Shown: positions 35,058 through 43,613, counted from the first letter of the stretch. The stretch is 64,000 nucleotides of DNA from Lachnospiraceae bacterium MD308 (GCA_010206225.2 VIQU02000001.1:124001-188000); one strand, 5' to 3'. Numbers and translations: made by a program. The notes: generated by a model from the sequence alone, not told the origin.

Positions 35058-36209
35058 TTAACCTACATATCCTGCCTTTTTAAGTTCTTCCTCCGCTTTC
35101 GCAAGATTTGCCTCCGATACTCTAATGATCGGCCCGGTACAACCCATACCGCTCTCGGCATAGATACCTGTCTTCCACAGCGTCTTTACCGCATCTTCAA
35201 GATCCATAACCTCAATTCCGGGTATTTGGGCCGTTACTATCTCCTTTGGCGGCTCTTTTACTTCCTGTGCTGCCGTAGGCTTTGCAGCAGTCTTCAGGCC
35301 CTCAAGCAATTCCTTAAAACCTGCTTTATTCGCTGCTGCAAATTCATTTCTGGCAACCTCAAATATCTTTCCTCTTACAAGCTGCGCCGCATAACGGATC
35401 GCATTGGCGATCACCGGAGCGCCGCTGGCTCTTGACACGATCATAACCAGCTGTTCATAGCCTTCGCCGATCCCCGGCCCATAGCCGAAGCCTGTAGCCT
35501 CGAAACTTCCGCCTGTGTTAAAGGAGGACAGCATCTTCACCAGGATATTTCCGGTGAGAGAATCCGTTACCATAATGTCCGGTGACGCCTGCAGCACGTC
35601 ATTTCCTCTCATGACACAGCCGCCGTCTGCCCTCCCGGACTCTGCGAACGCGATGTCATAACCGTTTTCCTTAAGCTGCTTTAACGCTTTCTCTGTCTGG
35701 CGCGCGCCGTCTACGTTAAGGATTCCCACTGTAGGATTCTTCTTTCCGCAGGCTTTTGCAGCGATAATTCCGTACACCGCGTTCTTGATCATGCCCTCGA
35801 TACGGTCTGTACTTGAAGTTCCTGTAGTGTTGGCGATATACATCTCTTTCGCGGTAGCCGGGGTCACGCAGCGTCCTACTGTAGACACGCCGATTGGGAA
35901 TGGGAAATGCATCGTCACGGCAGCGTCTACCTCGCCGTTCTTTAACATCTCCTCCATGCGGTCATGGCCTTCCTCGTCGTTTGCCACCTTAACCGTAGTC
36001 ACGCCCTCTGCCTCAAGGGTTCCGATGTAGTATACGTCAATGCCGTCTTTTGCAGCCTCCACAGCCGCAGCCAGGCAGTTTTTCTCTCCATGCTCACTGC
36101 CCATGCCAGTAAGGGCAACCTTCGGCCGCTTTCCAAAGCTTCCGGTCTCTAACCCTTCAGCCATCTGCATAAAGGTCTCGGCAATCATCTTTTCAATACT
36201 GTTAGCCAT
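35058..36209 (-). CDS. grdD: Glycine/sarcosine/betaine reductase component C, alpha subunit
   Basis: 383 residues, the usual GrdD size. With GrdC it converts the carboxymethyl-selenoether carried by selenoprotein A to acetyl phosphate. A PlsX/phosphate-acyl-transferase-like body is visible (ALTGMGSEHGEKNC, DIMVTDSLTGNILVKML). The C-terminal Cys357 in GMGCTGPI corresponds to the active-site cysteine described for GrdD. It follows grdC by 14 bases and is the last gene of the operon. Confidence 0.96.
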   Translation of the reverse strand: MANSIEKMIAETFMQMAEGLETGSFGKRPKVALTGMGSEHGEKNCLAAAVEAAKDGIDVYYIGTLEAEGVTTVKVANDEEGHDRMEEMLKNGEVDAAVTMHFPFPIGVSTVGRCVTPATAKEMYIANTTGTSSTDRIEGMIKNAVYGIIAAKACGKKNPTVGILNVDGARQTEKALKQLKENGYDIAFAESGRADGGCVMRGNDVLQASPDIMVTDSLTGNILVKMLSSFNTGGSFEATGFGYGPGIGEGYEQLVMIVSRASGAPVIANAIRYAAQLVRGKIFEVARNEFAAANKAGFKELLEGLKTAAKPTAAQEVKEPPKEIVTAQIPGIEVMDLEDAVKTLWKTGIYAESGMGCTGPIIRVSEANLAKAEEELKKAGYVG

Positions 36210-36223
36210 CTTTTGCCACCCCC

Positions 36224-37762
36224 TTACTCTGCCATCAGGGATGCGGCGAAATCTTTCATAGCTTTTGCGATCAATCCTTTTACTTCTTCCTCAGATACAC
36301 CTGCCGCTGCCTCGGCTTCTGCCTTTGTATTTGCCTGAATCACGAAGGAAACGCCGTCAAACAGGTTGGTCATACGTCCGAGGAACAGACTTCCTTTTCC
36401 GATGATCATAGCATTCTTCATCTTACCTGCAAGGATATCCTCTCTTGCAAATCCGATGTACGGTACGCCTGACGGGATATGCCCCTGTGTCGGCGCCCAT
36501 CCGGTAAGGCCGTGTCCTGCTGTAAAGCCAGCCAGCTCTTTCCGGTCTAACTCGCCGCGCTTAACAGCTAAAGCAGCGATCATCTTGTAATTTGCAAGCG
36601 GAACATCTCCTGCTCCTGCCGGTTTTGTGATGTCCGGATTCTGCATCTCCGGAGAGAATTTATCAATATCCGTAATCTTAAGTCCTGCTCTCTCAAGCGG
36701 GTCAGCAACAAGGCTTCCGATAACATTCTGCGGAGCGCTTCCGGTTCCTACGGTGTGGCGCCCTAAAATATCAAGGTTTATCTCCGGGTTCACGCCGTCA
36801 TTCTCAGACAGAATCACACAGAAACCAGCCAGACAGTCCTCTAAGATCGGAAGGCCTTTCTTTACATGATCTTTTCCGTTCATCCCAAGCTTTGCCGTAC
36901 ATCCGCCAGCTGTAACAGCCACGCATTTGTATGCGCCGGATTTTACAAGAGCCGCCGCCTCGATGAGAGCGTGGGACGGTCCTGCGCAGAAACCGCGAGA
37001 GTCAGAACCTGTCGCGTTATTCAGACATGCGATCTCAGCAGCAGCCTTCGCAAAGTTGCCGCCGCCCCTCTGGTTCATATCGCCGCAGGCCTCTTCTGCA
37101 CAGTCGATCACATACTCAACATCGTCTTTACTGATTCCTGCATTTTTTACGCCGTATAATAAAGCAAGCACACTTGAAGCCTTGCTCATTAAGTTCTCAT
37201 GCATAACATGCGCAGATAAGTTCACGTCGATATCATGTGCTCTCTTTACACATGCTACAAGCTTTCCTGCAACATAGATCCCCTCTGCATGCTCGTCATT
37301 CACTGCCGCCTCAATCTCAGAAAGCTCCACGCCTTCCTCAACTCTTGCAACAATATCCTCTGTAATGATAGGGTCCGCTGCAAACGCTGCCTTGTGGGCA
37401 CTTACAAACTCTTTATCAACTTTTACAACTTCAAACTGGTCGCAAGCCTGCACAAGAAGGATGAACTCCTCCTCCGGCATGATCTCGCCGTATTTTCCGT
37501 ATCTTTCGGCACCCTCTTTCACCTTGTCATAGTAAGGGAACGCTACGCCCGCAAGATCCTCCGGCGTCGCATTACCGATATACACCTGATTCGGCCAGTA
37601 GCTCACGCACTCCTCATAAGAGCGTAAATGGCTTTCTAACTCTTTCAAATATTCAGACTCCGGATTCACGATCCGCTCAGTCGTCTGGGTTGTTCCATTG
37701 TATACCACCATCTGAGGGGTATGCGCCAATACATAGCTTGCGCCTTTAATAACACTGTTCAT
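36224..37762 (-). CDS. grdC: Glycine/sarcosine/betaine reductase component C, beta subunit
   Basis: 512 residues from ATG 37762, which has AAAGGTGG upstream; an ATG at 37801 lies in the intergenic region. It is a thiolase/FabH-like protein (YVIDCAEEACGDMNQRGGG, AVTAGGCTAKLGMNG, FTAGHGLTGWAPTQGH). Together with GrdD it receives the acetyl group as a thioester and releases acetyl phosphate, which yields ATP through acetate kinase. A copy of the intergenic repeat lies between it and grdA. Confidence 0.96.
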   Translation of the reverse strand: MNSVIKGASYVLAHTPQMVVYNGTTQTTERIVNPESEYLKELESHLRSYEECVSYWPNQVYIGNATPEDLAGVAFPYYDKVKEGAERYGKYGEIMPEEEFILLVQACDQFEVVKVDKEFVSAHKAAFAADPIITEDIVARVEEGVELSEIEAAVNDEHAEGIYVAGKLVACVKRAHDIDVNLSAHVMHENLMSKASSVLALLYGVKNAGISKDDVEYVIDCAEEACGDMNQRGGGNFAKAAAEIACLNNATGSDSRGFCAGPSHALIEAAALVKSGAYKCVAVTAGGCTAKLGMNGKDHVKKGLPILEDCLAGFCVILSENDGVNPEINLDILGRHTVGTGSAPQNVIGSLVADPLERAGLKITDIDKFSPEMQNPDITKPAGAGDVPLANYKMIAALAVKRGELDRKELAGFTAGHGLTGWAPTQGHIPSGVPYIGFAREDILAGKMKNAMIIGKGSLFLGRMTNLFDGVSFVIQANTKAEAEAAAGVSEEEVKGLIAKAMKDFAASLMAE

Positions 37763-37850
37763 TGGTTTTCCACCTTTCTGCAAAATATAGGGCAGCCCCA
37801 CGGCGGGTCACCATCGGGTCTGCCCCATTTTAAGTCAACTTTATTCAAAG

Positions 37851-37955
37851 CAACATCTGCTCCACCAGACTCGAAAGAACACACCAAAAGGGTGAACTTT
37901 CTCACTAGGCTCAATAACATCTCGCCAAGTGTTCAATGTTTCGCTAAGTGCTCTG
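37851..37955 (-). repeat. Intergenic repeat, copy A (grdA-grdC)
   Basis: A copy of a roughly 105-base element shared with 39943-40043, 40044-40147 and, in part, 46811-46852. Shared blocks on the plus strand are AACATCTGCTCCA, CACTAGGCTC, GGGTGAACTTTCTCACTAGG and CGCCAAGTGTTCAATG. It contains no reading frame. In the direction of transcription it begins within a few bases after the grdA stop codon. Confidence 0.88.
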
Positions 37956-37956
37956 C

Positions 37957-38430
37957 CTATAAGAACTTACAGAACTCGTCCCTGATGGCGCTCATCTCAC
38001 TGATGATGTCATCAACATCAAGTACCATCTCCATCATGCTGATCTGCTCGTCATAAACTGCCTCGTCAAACTCTTCTTTCATCTCTGGTTCACAAACGTG
38101 ATATGTCGTGAGTCCAAGCTGGACCCCTGTCAACGGACCTGCGAAAGTCGGATCGCCTGCTGTAACAGTCTCAGCTGCAAGACCTGCAGCTTCGCCTTCT
38201 GCAGCGCCGAGAATTACTACTAAATTCTCCGGGCCGTATTCCTCAGCAAACTCTTTAACTCTCTTCTGGTTTTCCAGATCCATTGCGCCTGCGCTCGTTC
38301 AGACGAAACATTCCGTCGATGAGAATACTACTTCTGCGCCGGCCGTCTGAACACATTCAGCGATAGCCGGTCCCGGTATTCCATCACGGTCACCGATAAT
38401 TATTGCTTTTTTTCCTTCTAATATAGCCAT
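37957..38430 (-). CDS. grdA: Glycine reductase selenoprotein A (UGA-encoded selenocysteine at residue 44)
   Basis: 157 residues when UGA at 38299-38301 is read as selenocysteine, in the context ECFV-Sec-TSAGAM; standard gene calling would leave only the 108 residues after Met at 38283. The start [17 protein letters not shown] and the tail [18 protein letters not shown] are nearly invariant in GrdA. It carries the carboxymethyl group on the Sec between component B and component C and is then re-reduced by thioredoxin. ATG 38430 follows AAAGGAGAAG. It lies between trxA and grdC, each separated from it by structured spacers. Confidence 0.97.
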
Positions 38431-38466
38431 AATTATTCTTCTCCTTTCATTTGAAGTATGTTTTTT

Positions 38467-38517
38467 GTTCAGCCAGACTCCAAACCGCTGCTTACAGCAG
38501 CTCCTCCGCAGCCGAAC
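38467..38517 (-). other. Large stem-loop between trxA and grdA
   Basis: On the minus strand GTTCGGC and GCTGAAC form an outer stem that encloses an inner GCTGCT/AGCAGC hairpin. It is not followed by a T tract, so it is unlikely to terminate transcription. It could shield or define the 5' end of the grdA message. Confidence 0.55.
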
Positions 38518-38556
38518 TGTTGTAAAAAGTTGATTTATGATACAGAAACTATCTGA

Positions 38557-38874
38557 TTAGATATATTTCTTGATCATCGCCTCAATCGTCTCCGGTGTGC
38601 AGTCATCTTTAACCAGTTCTTCTACTTTCTCTCCATCCTTATAGATTGCCATAACCGGAAGTCCAAGAACCTTCTGTGCGATAGCAAGACGACGTGCCTT
38701 TGTTGTGTTTAAAGACGTGAATTTCAGCTTATCACCGTAGGTGTCTGCAAATTCATGTACCTTCGGCATCAGCGCCTGGCACGGAACACATCCATCACCA
38801 TAGAAATCTACAAATACATATCCTTCTGCTTTCAGCACTTCTGCCTCAAAATTGGTCTTGTCTAAATCTAACAT
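38557..38874 (-). CDS. trxA: Thioredoxin of the glycine reductase system
   Basis: 105 residues. The active site is GDGCVPCQAL instead of WCGPC, a variant I recall from grd-linked thioredoxins of amino-acid-fermenting Clostridia. The rest of the fold is normal, with cis-Pro in GLPVMAIYKDG. It passes electrons from TrxB to the selenoprotein/component C cycle. AGGAGG precedes the ATG, and trxB lies just upstream. Confidence 0.94.
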   Translation of the reverse strand: MLDLDKTNFEAEVLKAEGYVFVDFYGDGCVPCQALMPKVHEFADTYGDKLKFTSLNTTKARRLAIAQKVLGLPVMAIYKDGEKVEELVKDDCTPETIEAMIKKYI

Positions 38875-38966
38875 TGGAATCTCCTCCTTTTATTATAATT
38901 TTGATTTAAACCAGCTATTGATTATGGATTGCTACGCATGTCATGCTCCCGCAATCCTCCCCACAA

Positions 38967-39911
38967 TTAAAAGTAATCCGACATGCTGCGCTCTACCTGA
39001 ACTGCCGCGATCGCGCCGTCCGCCGCTGCCGTTACTACTTGCCGGAGGCTCTTGATGCGCACATCGCCTGCTGCGTATACACCCGGAATATTGGTATGCA
39101 TATCATCGTCCGTCTTAATATATCCGCGCTCATCCATATCAATAATGCCCTCGAACGGCTTGCTGTTCGGAATCGTTCCGATAAATCCGAATACGCCGAA
39201 CATTCCGTCGTCCTCGTCAGCTTCAACTGTAGTAATCTCGCCGGTCTTAACATTCTTAACCTTCATCCACTGCAAGATGTCGTCTCCGCCGACTTCCTCC
39301 ACAACAGAATCCCACATAAAATCTATCTTCGGATTCTTGAACGCTTTCTCCTGAATAGATTTAGCCGCGCGCAGCTCATTCCTTCTGTGGATGATCGTTA
39401 CCTTCCTTGCGAACTTGGTCAGGTACATTGCCTCCTCAACAGCAGAATCGCCGCCGCCTACAACATACACTTCAAAGTCCTCGAAAAAGTTCGCGTCACA
39501 GGTCGCACAGTAGGAAACGCCTTTTCCGGTATACTCTGCCTCGCCCTTGCATCCGATCGGTCTTGCATGCGCGCCGGTAGCAATGATCACATTCTTGCCC
39601 TGATATTCTGCCTTCTCGCTCTTTAACACCTTAACGTCGCCCTCAAGGCAGACTTCCTTGATGGTATCGGATACTCTCTCAGCGCCAAACTTCGCTGCCT
39701 GCTCCGTCATTCTCGCAATCAAAGACGGCCCTGACTCACCCTCAACGATCTGCCCCGGGTAGTTCTCGATCTCGTCTGTGATCGCAATCTGTCCGCCGTC
39801 CTGTCCTTTCTCAATGATCAGAACAGAGAGACGGCTCCTTCCTGCGTACAGTCCCGCCGCCAAACCGGCAGGACCTGCACCAAGAACAATAACATCATAA
39901 ATTTTGCTCAT
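38967..39911 (-). CDS. trxB: Thioredoxin reductase
   Basis: 314 residues, a low-molecular-weight flavoprotein: FAD motif GAGPAGLAAGLYAGR, redox site SYCATCDANFF, NADPH motif GGGDSAVEEA, and the C-terminal GVYAAGDVR. It reduces the neighbouring GCVPC-type thioredoxin with NADPH. Placement between grdB and trxA shows dedication to glycine reduction, although it may serve the cell generally. Repeat copies B1 and B2 separate it from grdB. Confidence 0.96.
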   Translation of the reverse strand: MSKIYDVIVLGAGPAGLAAGLYAGRSRLSVLIIEKGQDGGQIAITDEIENYPGQIVEGESGPSLIARMTEQAAKFGAERVSDTIKEVCLEGDVKVLKSEKAEYQGKNVIIATGAHARPIGCKGEAEYTGKGVSYCATCDANFFEDFEVYVVGGGDSAVEEAMYLTKFARKVTIIHRRNELRAAKSIQEKAFKNPKIDFMWDSVVEEVGGDDILQWMKVKNVKTGEITTVEADEDDGMFGVFGFIGTIPNSKPFEGIIDMDERGYIKTDDDMHTNIPGVYAAGDVRIKSLRQVVTAAADGAIAAVQVERSMSDYF

Positions 39912-39942
39912 TGTCTGTTACTCTCCTTATTGTTACTCAAGG

Positions 39943-40043
39943 TAACATCTGCTCCACTAGACTCGAAAATACACACCGCAAGGGTGAACTTTCTCACTAG
40001 GCTCAAAAGAACCTCGCCAAGTGTTCAATGTTTCGTCAAGTGA
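39943..40043 (-). repeat. Intergenic repeat, copy B1 (grdB-trxB)
   Basis: The most complete copy: it starts with AACATCTGCTCCACTAG, holds ACACCGCAAGGGTGAAC and CACTAGGCTC, and ends with the CGCCAAGTGTTCAATG block. It lies in direct tandem with copy B2. The inner CACC/GGTG segment can form a short hairpin. Confidence 0.88.
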
Positions 40044-40147
40044 CCAGATGTGTTTCGCACTAAGCTCGAAAACACACACCGCAAGGGTGAACTTTCTCAC
40101 TAGGCTCGAAAGAACCTCGCCAAGTGTTCAATGCTTCGCTAAGTGCT
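40044..40147 (-). repeat. Intergenic repeat, copy B2 (abutting the grdB stop)
   Basis: A tandem partner of B1, with a somewhat different outer end (TTTCGCACTAAGCTCG in place of TCCACTAGACTCG). The part nearest grdB, CGCTAAGTGCTCT, is identical to the end of copy A beside grdA, and it meets the grdB TAG stop directly. Confidence 0.88.
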
Positions 40148-41458
40148 CTAATCAAATATTGTCTGTCCGTCTACTTCGGTTGTGAGTGCATCTAATGCTT
40201 TCTCTACAATCTTGCGGCGGAGTTCTTTTTCCTCTGCTTTATCCAGAGCCGGATTTCCGAGAGGATGAGGAATTGCGATAGCAGGCACGATTCTGTTAGC
40301 GCCTACTGTCATGGAAATAGGAGTTACTGTACAGATATGTACTACAGGGATTCCTGCTCTCTCTACTTCTTTAACCATCGTTGCACCGCAACGAGTACAG
40401 GTACCTCATGTGGAGGTGAGGATTACTGCGTCAACACCGTCAGCTTTAAGCTTTGCAGAGAATTCTGCAGCAAATGCCTTAGAGGATGCAACAGCAGTTC
40501 CGTTTCCTGTCGTTGTGTAGAACAGGTGATGGAGCTCCCCAATCTTTCCTTCCTTTTCCATATCACGAAGAACGTCAACCGGCAGCACGCGGTCAGAATC
40601 CTCGTTTGCATATACCGGGTCATATCCGCCGTGAGCGGTCTCGTAAGTCTCTTCTGTCAGGTCCATAACGCCTGCGATGTCATACTCACCGTAGTGGGAT
40701 GCGCTGGAGCTTTCGATGTGGTCCGGATTTCCCTTCGGCACGATACCGCCGGATGTCACAAGGGCGATCTTAGCGTGAGCTAAGTCCTTAACTGCCGGAT
40801 TTGGGTCAACCCTGTCAAAATCAGGCATCGGGAACTCTGTCTCAAAGGGCTTGTCCGCCAGCTTCTTAAGAAGCATCTTAACCGCTCTCTTAGAGCCTCT
40901 CTCCTTCTCGAAGAAGTTCACACGAACACCGTTCGGGATGTAGCCTTCCTGTGAGGATGCGCCGATCGCCTCCCCTCTTCCCACCTTAACTGCTAACGGA
41001 GCAAGCTTAGAAACCGCATCTCTCATGCCCGCTGCGCTGTTCTTTGTAGAAACAATGTAAACCTGGGTCTTGAACATGTCTGCTCCCGGGTTCTCAACAT
41101 ACATACCGGTTACAGCCGGGATTCCAAGCTCTTCCTGAACTGCTGCCGCGATCGTTCCGCATGCAACACCGTAACGTCCTGCATTGAACGCTGGTCCTGC
41201 AACAAATACGTCCGGAGCCTGCTCTTTAACCATCGCAAGGATGTCCGCCTTTGCCTTTTCTAGATTCTCGTTAAAATATGAGTCGCCACATACAACTGTA
41301 GCAATTATCTCAGCATCATCGCCGAATTTCTGCATCAATGCCATACCCGGTCCAACAACCTCGCCAACGCGGATCTCTGCCGGATAATCTGCTTTTTCCT
41401 CCCCACCAATCTGCGCAAAGAACTGATTGATGTAATGAACTACTTTTAATTTAGCCAT
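40148..41458 (-). CDS. grdB: Glycine reductase component B gamma subunit, selenoprotein (Sec at residue 351)
   Basis: 436 residues when UGA at 40406-40408 is decoded as selenocysteine (LTST-Sec-GTCTRCGATM). Without this it would look like a 350-residue protein plus a 76-residue orphan frame. The N-terminus MAKLKVVHYINQFFAQIGGE and the segment TSGGIVPKGNPDH are typical. It is the substrate-specific half of component B: glycine, bound as a Schiff base by GrdE, is attacked by the GrdB selenol. A compact hairpin follows the UGA. It starts 17 bases after grdE. Confidence 0.97.
40378..40394 (-). promoter_or_regulatory. Candidate bacterial SECIS hairpin in grdB
   Basis: Beginning 11 bases after the UGA, TCGTTGC and GCAACGA form a perfect seven-pair stem capped by loop GGT, placing the loop G 18 bases after the UGA. 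Position and a G-U-containing loop fit bacterial SelB-binding SECIS elements. Confidence 0.65.
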
Positions 41459-41475
41459 TGTATTATCCTCCCTTC

Positions 41476-42756
41476 CTATCTTGCACTCAGCTTGTTGAAA
41501 CCAGTCTCATTTGTTGCGCCGGTAAGCACCTGAAGTTCCACTTCAAGAGATCCGTCCTCGCGGAGGGTATCCTCGCTTGCGCCTGCAATCTTTGTCACAT
41601 AATCCAAAGTTCCAATTACTTTATCAAGTTTCGGCAGGATAATAACCTGATTTGCATTACCGCCGGTTACTACTGCGTCTGCGGACGGATCTGCGTCTGC
41701 CAATGACTGTGACTTTCCGTCGCGTCCTGCATACTCATCGGTAATGATAACTGTCTTAACACCCTCAGCTTCGATCTTCTTGCAGTTCATGATCAGGTCT
41801 GTATCCGGGTTACCGAATCCTTCCTGAGAAACGATCGCGCCATCAAGGTCTAACATCTTGCAGAGCTTAGCCGTCCAGTCAGAGGAACGCTGCTTGTCCG
41901 CCAGATATACGTTCTCATTGGTGATGATATGAGCAACAAAATTAATCGTCTTGCCGTGCTGCTCGAACATATCCTCAACAACCGGGTTGTTAAGATGTAC
42001 ATAGGTAGGATTCTTATCGCATGCGGATACGCAGTTACCGGATACGATGGCCCCATCCATAACCTCAGTCGGGCTCATGATCGTCGGAACAATTTTCTTA
42101 GCGTCTACGCCATATACATATGTATCGTGAAGAAGTCCCTGACTCTGAAGCATCTGCACATAGGCAACTCTCGGAAGGTTCGGATATTTCTCCAGTCCTT
42201 CTTTGATGGTGCATGTCTCATAAACCTTCGTCTCGTCCGGAGTCAGATCGCGCGCCAATTCCCCAATATATGCCGCTACCCTGAACCCTGCGAACCTTAC
42301 CGCCGCCTCATAGTCATGCGGCTTGATCCCGTCAACCGGCTCACATACCATAACTAGGTTAAGTGTTTTTGAAAACGGAGTATAGTCAGCTCCAGGACCT
42401 GTCATATCAATGATACCCTCCTGAAAACCAACGATCTTTCCAGCCGTAACAACAGCCATTCCCTTGAGGGCATAAGTCTTGCCGTCTCCTACCGTATCAA
42501 CTTTTGCGATAACTCCCGGGAAGATTCCTCCTCTTCCTTCCACCTTCACACGCGGCTCAATAACATCCTTGACCGGAGTGATCCTCACTGACTCTCCCGG
42601 TTTTGCGATGTCAAATGATACGCTCTTGATCTTCTCATCCTCAAGCGCGACCGCTTTAGCAGCCTCCTCTGATACATAAAGGATACCGTCTTCAATCTTA
42701 GACTCTGCCGCGAACTGGATATCCTTGATGTAAATGTGTCCCAATTCTAATCTCAC
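41476..42756 (-). CDS. grdE: Glycine reductase component B alpha/beta proprotein
   Basis: 426 residues, the single proprotein that is cleaved to give the two small subunits of component B. Cleavage is expected at Asn241-Cys242 in VSGNCVSACDKN, where Cys242 becomes the pyruvoyl group that forms a Schiff base with glycine; the residue number matches the known site. The N-terminus MRLELGHIYIKDIQF is typical of GrdE. It lies between grdX and grdB. Confidence 0.97.
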   Translation of the reverse strand: MRLELGHIYIKDIQFAAESKIEDGILYVSEEAAKAVALEDEKIKSVSFDIAKPGESVRITPVKDVIEPRVKVEGRGGIFPGVIAKVDTVGDGKTYALKGMAVVTAGKIVGFQEGIIDMTGPGADYTPFSKTLNLVMVCEPVDGIKPHDYEAAVRFAGFRVAAYIGELARDLTPDETKVYETCTIKEGLEKYPNLPRVAYVQMLQSQGLLHDTYVYGVDAKKIVPTIMSPTEVMDGAIVSGNCVSACDKNPTYVHLNNPVVEDMFEQHGKTINFVAHIITNENVYLADKQRSSDWTAKLCKMLDLDGAIVSQEGFGNPDTDLIMNCKKIEAEGVKTVIITDEYAGRDGKSQSLADADPSADAVVTGGNANQVIILPKLDKVIGTLDYVTKIAGASEDTLREDGSLEVELQVLTGATNETGFNKLSAR

Positions 42757-42870
42757 TTTTAGTTTCCCTCCTTTAATTTTATAGATATTATTGTTAAAAA
42801 CTGCAATGTTTTATAACCTCTGTCAATGACTTCCCTCTGCAAAAGACTTGCCGGTGTGCGAATCCGCAGC

Positions 42871-43260
42871 CTAGCGCAGCGCATCTGCCGATGCCATCCC
42901 GCTTTCTATCAGGGTACAGTCGATAAGCTTAAAATCCTCATACACCTCCGGCCGATAACGGTCTGACTTAAACTCAAACTTACCGCAGGCTTGTATAGCA
43001 TTTTCGATCAATTCGACCGAACCCTCGTCTATCCTCCTCCTTTCCGCAGATATCATAATTGATTTATATGGTGTTTCATTTGGCTTGACGCTTCCCGAAA
43101 GAGGATGTGTCAGCAACGAGTGTCCCTCATGTATCCTGTCTCTTACCACTCTTAAAATGCCTTCATAGGAAACTTCCTTGTATATCACATTGTGTGTGTC
43201 CCCATGTTTCTCCAACACCAGCGGATTATTTGTTACGATAATATAATTTCCCCTGCTCAT
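42871..43260 (-). CDS. grdX: GrdX family protein
   Basis: 129 residues, small and soluble. The start NYIIVTNNPLVLEKHG and the middle GILRVVRDRIHEGHSLLTHPL match GrdX, the conserved first gene of many grd operons. Its function is unknown; it is not needed for the known chemistry, so a regulatory or maturation role is possible. It is the first gene after the riboswitch terminator, with AAAGGAG upstream of ATG 43260. Confidence 0.9.
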   Translation of the reverse strand: MSRGNYIIVTNNPLVLEKHGDTHNVIYKEVSYEGILRVVRDRIHEGHSLLTHPLSGSVKPNETPYKSIMISAERRRIDEGSVELIENAIQACGKFEFKSDRYRPEVYEDFKLIDCTLIESGMASADALR

Positions 43261-43301
43261 ATTACACGTTTCTCCTTTCCCTGCATTGGATTTTGGGATG
43301 T

Positions 43302-43344
43302 AAAAAAGGACGCTTCAAAACACTTTCTGTGCTCTAAACCGCCC
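43302..43344 (-). terminator. Riboswitch-controlled terminator before grdX
   Basis: On the minus strand GGGCGGTTTAGAGCAC pairs with GTGTTTTGAAGCGTCC (16 positions, one mismatch, some G-U pairs) around loop AGAAA and is followed by TTTTTT. It lies between the glycine aptamer and grdX, so full read-through into the grd genes would require its disruption when glycine is bound. Confidence 0.85.
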
Positions 43345-43418
43345 TTCCTGTCTTTTGCCCTGATAATTAGTCTTCTAAACGCTCATCATACAGCACAAGA
43401 TTCAGAATGTGGTACGTT

Positions 43419-43510
43419 TCCCAGTCCTTTTGCCTGAAAGTTTCACTTTTTAAAATGTGCCACCAACACATAAAAGCTTGCCTCTTCGGCGCCCAGTCTC
43501 TCCTCTGGAT
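43419..43510 (-). ncRNA. Glycine riboswitch aptamer (gcvT-type)
   Basis: Read on the minus strand, the conserved elements of the gcvT motif appear in order: GGAGAG, GCGCCGAAGAGGCAA, then a variable arm and CTTTCAGGCAAAAGGAC. P1 is closed by CCAG (43505-43508 on the plus strand) with CTGG (43421-43424). The transcription terminator downstream and the grd genes fit a switch that turns glycine catabolism on. Only one full aptamer is recognised; a weak second element may follow. Confidence 0.9.
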
Positions 43511-43584
43511 CTCTCTCAAGAAACATCAACCCACTATTTGGTTATACTCATAGACAATTCCTATTTTATTCATCGCCTGTTTCT

Positions 43585-43613
43585 ATGATAACCTATTGTT
43601 AATTATTTTTCAA
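43585..43613 (-). promoter_or_regulatory. Sigma-A promoter of the grd operon
   Basis: On the minus strand, -35 TTGAAA (43608-43613) and -10 TATCAT (43585-43590) are 17 bases apart, about 65 bases upstream of the aptamer. It lies after the symporter gene, so the grd genes can be transcribed independently. Confidence 0.65.

Noticed and set aside
37851-40147. CRISPR-like repeat array
   Set aside because: The repeats are about 105 bases, lie in different gene gaps and have no regular unique spacers or cas genes nearby.
40148-40378. Separate 76-residue reading frame after grdB
   Set aside because: It is the C-terminus of grdB after the selenocysteine UGA; both protein parts and the hairpin after the UGA show a single gene.
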